6,723 nucleotides of DNA from Bacillota bacterium (GTDB lineage: Bacteria > Bacillota > DSM-12270 > Thermacetogeniales > Thermacetogeniaceae). The number at the start of each line of letters is the position of its first letter. Position 1 is the first letter of the stretch. Shown one piece after another: positions 5,718-6,723 of the stretch. The notes beneath the pieces were generated by a model. The model had not been told where the DNA came from and made no database searches. It worked only from the letters and a program-made list of their open reading frames with translations. The translations under genes were made by a program, and so were the position numbers. Location of the stretch: the NCBI GenBank assembly GCA_030627585.1, contig DAOURU010000061.1, positions 1 to 6,723 of the forward strand, given 5' to 3'.

Positions 5718-6433
5718 AATGTAAGGTAAACAGTGTTTCCTTCTTTAAAGCCTCGTGCTAATTCGCAGTGCCGCAAAACCGCAAACTCTTTTTCTAAATC
5801 TTCCAAGGGAATCCCTACATAAGCAGCCAATTCAGGGCGGGTTGCCTTCCCTTTTTCTTTCAAATAGTCATAAATCTTTTTTTGGAGGGGTGTAAGCCCC
5901 TGCGCCCCTTTAAATCCTTGCAATTCCCGGCTCGTCCTGGCCGCCGAAACCGCACCCGGATCACAGGGTTGAGGGCGGGTTAAGGCCGCCACATAACAGT
6001 CTTCACAAAGCTTCCGACCCCTGTGTTCGTGAATTTCAATTTCCGGAACATCTGTCTGGCACTTATCACAGCGCACTTCTTTCTGCTCCAAGGCACCAAG
6101 GTCCTTTAAAGTTTTTATTACATAACAGGAAGAATAAGCAATGGAAGGGCCTCCTCCCATCATAACAGCTATGCTGCACGCTTCAAGGATTTCCGCTGTT
6201 GTGGCACCCTGTTCGAGAGCCCGTTTTACATGGTGGGCGATACACGGCTGGCAACGGATGGCAACTGCAATGGCTACTGCAATGAGTTCCTTAAACTTGG
6301 GTGCAAGAGTTTCCTGTTTCATAATGGACTGGGCAAGGGTCTGAAAGTTTTCTAGCATACCGGGAAGATGCCGCGCCATTTGGGCCTGGCCTTCTTGAAG
6401 CTGTTTTAAGATGGCTTCTGTTTCATTAAGCAC
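5711..6433 (-). CDS. AhpD/CMD-like thiol domain fused to zinc ribbon and winged helix
   Basis: Three-part protein of 240 aa. Residues about 15-115 are an AhpD/carboxymuconolactone decarboxylase-like helical domain with the AhpD proton-relay layout: E49, C61-x2-C64 and H68 in CQPCIAHH, spaced as in peroxidase-system AhpD. Residues about 120-150 hold two CxxC pairs (C122/C125 and C143/C146), a likely zinc ribbon. Residues about 180-240 read as a winged helix, with LTPLQKKIYDYL, a GKATRPELAAYVGI helix-turn-helix and a hydrophobic wing at the end. Taken together this looks like a thiol- or metal-responsive DNA-binding protein, but activity is inference. The open frame begins at a TTG (6460), yet the near-perfect ribosome site lies inside it, so GTG 6433 is chosen. 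It is convergent to the eight-gene run and has its own promoter with an operator-like palindrome. Confidence 0.85.
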   Translation of the reverse strand: MLNETEAILKQLQEGQAQMARHLPGMLENFQTLAQSIMKQETLAPKFKELIAVAIAVAIRCQPCIAHHVKRALEQGATTAEILEACSIAVMMGGGPSIAYSSCYVIKTLKDLGALEQKEVRCDKCQTDVPEIEIHEHRGRKLCEDCYVAALTRPQPCDPGAVSAARTSRELQGFKGAQGLTPLQKKIYDYLKEKGKATRPELAAYVGIPLEDLEKEFAVLRHCELARGFKEGNTVYLTLM

Positions 6434-6437
6434 CGGC

Positions 6438-6448
6438 TCACCCCCTTT
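6438..6448 (-). promoter_or_regulatory. Strong ribosome binding site deciding the CMD-fusion start
   Basis: On the minus strand AAAGGGGGTGA differs from the ideal AAAGGAGGTGA at one position, and its G run ends 7 nt before the GTG at 6433. It would be coding sequence if the TTG at 6460 were used, which argues for the GTG. Confidence 0.8.
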
Positions 6449-6491
6449 GCCTTGAGACAATTTGTTTAAAAAGCTTCATGGATTTTTGTCT

Positions 6492-6512
6492 ATATATGTT
6501 AGCAACATATAT
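6492..6512. promoter_or_regulatory. Operator-like perfect inverted repeat at the CMD-fusion promoter
   Basis: ATATATGTT (6492-6500) and AACATATAT (6504-6512) form a perfect 9-bp inverted repeat around a 3-bp centre. It overlaps the downstream edge of the -10 box and covers the expected transcription start of the minus-strand gene, the usual place for a repressor site. A related half-site, ACATAT, lies at 6525-6530 in the promoter spacer. A winged-helix protein, possibly the gene's own product, is a reasonable binder; this is inference. Confidence 0.65.
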
Positions 6513-6539
6513 TATAATTAAATTACATATTAAAGTCAA
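6511..6539 (-). promoter_or_regulatory. Sigma-A type promoter of the CMD-fusion gene
   Basis: On the minus strand the -35 box is TTGACT (6539-6534), then a 17-bp spacer, then a consensus -10 box TATAAT (6516-6511). Eleven of twelve hexamer bases match consensus with ideal spacing. Transcription would start near 6504, giving a leader of about 70 nt before the GTG. Confidence 0.85.
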
Positions 6540-6599
6540 GTAATTTGCTTTACATGATCCTGTTTTAGAAAAAAGTAAGAGTTCTTGGAGGGATTTTAA

Positions 6600-6641
6600 A
6601 AATAAAGCCGGGGTGATAAAATCATAAAAACAGCTTTATTT
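6600..6641. repeat. Nested inverted repeats before the right-end gene
   Basis: AAATAAAGC (6600-6608) and GCTTTATTT (6633-6641) form a perfect 9-bp inverted repeat with a 24-bp interior. The interior contains a smaller one, TGAT-AAA-ATCA (6614-6624). The position, ending 5 bp before the ribosome site of the right-end gene, suggests either a DNA operator or an mRNA leader hairpin; the stem is AT-rich and would be weak as RNA. Confidence 0.5.
6614..6622 (+). promoter_or_regulatory. Possible extended -10 promoter for the right-end gene
   Basis: TGATAAAAT matches an extended -10 element (TGN plus TAAAAT, five of six bases). With a 17-bp spacer the -35 position at 6594-6599 reads TTTTAA and is poor, as tolerated with an extended -10. 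The start would fall near 6629, about 28 nt before the GTG. No better plus-strand promoter is visible between 6513 and 6657. Confidence 0.35.
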
Positions 6642-6657
6642 GTTTGGAGGGAGAGCG

Positions 6658-6723
6658 GTGTTCTGCGGTAACCACCCTGATTCCCCGGAACTGAAAGGGC
6701 ATGACGATACCTGGCGGTGTCCC
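6658..6723 (+). CDS. Start of an unidentified gene, cut by the window end
   Basis: Only the first 22 codons are visible, beginning GTG and running open to the last base. The strong ribosome site GGAGGGAG at 6646-6653 lies at proper spacing (7 nt from GGAGG to the GTG). The visible peptide starts MFCGNHPDSPELKG and includes cysteines at 3 and 21 with a hydrophilic, acidic stretch between. No membrane or signal segment is present in this part. I do not recognise the family from so little; the Cys and His residues hint at metal binding but prove nothing. It is divergent from the CMD-fusion gene across a 224-bp region and could be a target of that protein. Confidence 0.6.
   Translation, partial: MFCGNHPDSPELKGHDDTWRCP

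Noticed and set aside
6585..6593. Second copy of TTGGAGGGA upstream of the right-end gene, resembling another ribosome site
   Set aside because: No usable start codon follows at proper distance; likely chance, or a remnant of a lost start.
1..6723. tRNA, rRNA, CRISPR array, insertion sequence or phage genes
   Set aside because: I looked for cloverleaf sequences, regularly spaced repeats, transposase motifs and terminal inverted repeats and saw none.

Overview
The window looks like chromosomal DNA of a strictly anaerobic, Gram-positive bacterium of the Clostridia (a Desulfotomaculum, Moorella or Thermoanaerobacter kind of lineage). This is inferred from strong AGGAGG-type ribosome binding sites, use of GTG starts, AT-rich intergenic DNA with a near-consensus sigma-A promoter, and gene content typical of anaerobes (ferredoxin-domain MinD ATPases, NifX/NifB-like proteins). 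No genus can be named from the sequence alone.

Region 1 (about 60-5624, plus strand) is one tightly packed run of eight genes: an Mrp/NBP35-type Fe-S carrier ATPase, an IscU/NifU-N-like scaffold, a first NifX/NifB-like (DIM) protein, two tandem MinD-like ATPases each carrying an inserted 2[4Fe-4S] ferredoxin domain, a second DIM protein, a COG1237-type metallo-beta-lactamase-fold hydrolase, and a DUF89 damage-control-type phosphatase. Three junctions overlap (NifX1/MinD1 by 4 bp, MinD1/MinD2 by 16 bp, MBL/DUF89 by 7 bp) and the other gaps are 17 to 57 bp, with no terminator inside, so the set is probably co-transcribed. Its promoter is not convincingly visible in the 59 bp available upstream. 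The first six genes resemble the parts list of the 'orange protein' (Orp) cluster of Desulfovibrio and related DIM/MinD clusters of anaerobes. A reasonable inference is that they build or deliver an Fe-S or heterometal-sulfur cluster: the scaffold assembles it, Mrp and the MinD pair move it with ATP and electrons, and the DIM proteins hold it. The two hydrolases at the end are translationally linked to each other but their substrate is unknown.

Region 2 (5625-5710) is a short convergent spacer with a hairpin flanked by A and T runs, which can serve as a terminator for both strands, followed by a 14-bp tandem duplication that runs into the end of the next gene.

Region 3 (5711-6433, minus strand) encodes an unusual three-part protein: an AhpD/carboxymuconolactone decarboxylase-like thiol domain, a four-cysteine zinc-ribbon-like segment, and a C-terminal winged helix. 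Its own promoter is excellent (TTGACT, 17 bp, TATAAT), and a perfect 9-bp inverted repeat overlaps the -10 box and the expected transcription start. This suggests a redox- or metal-responsive, self-regulated transcription factor.

Region 4 (6434-6723) is a 224-bp divergent intergenic region leading to a second gene on the plus strand, of which only the first 22 codons are in the window. It has a strong ribosome binding site and a possible extended -10 promoter surrounded by nested inverted repeats.
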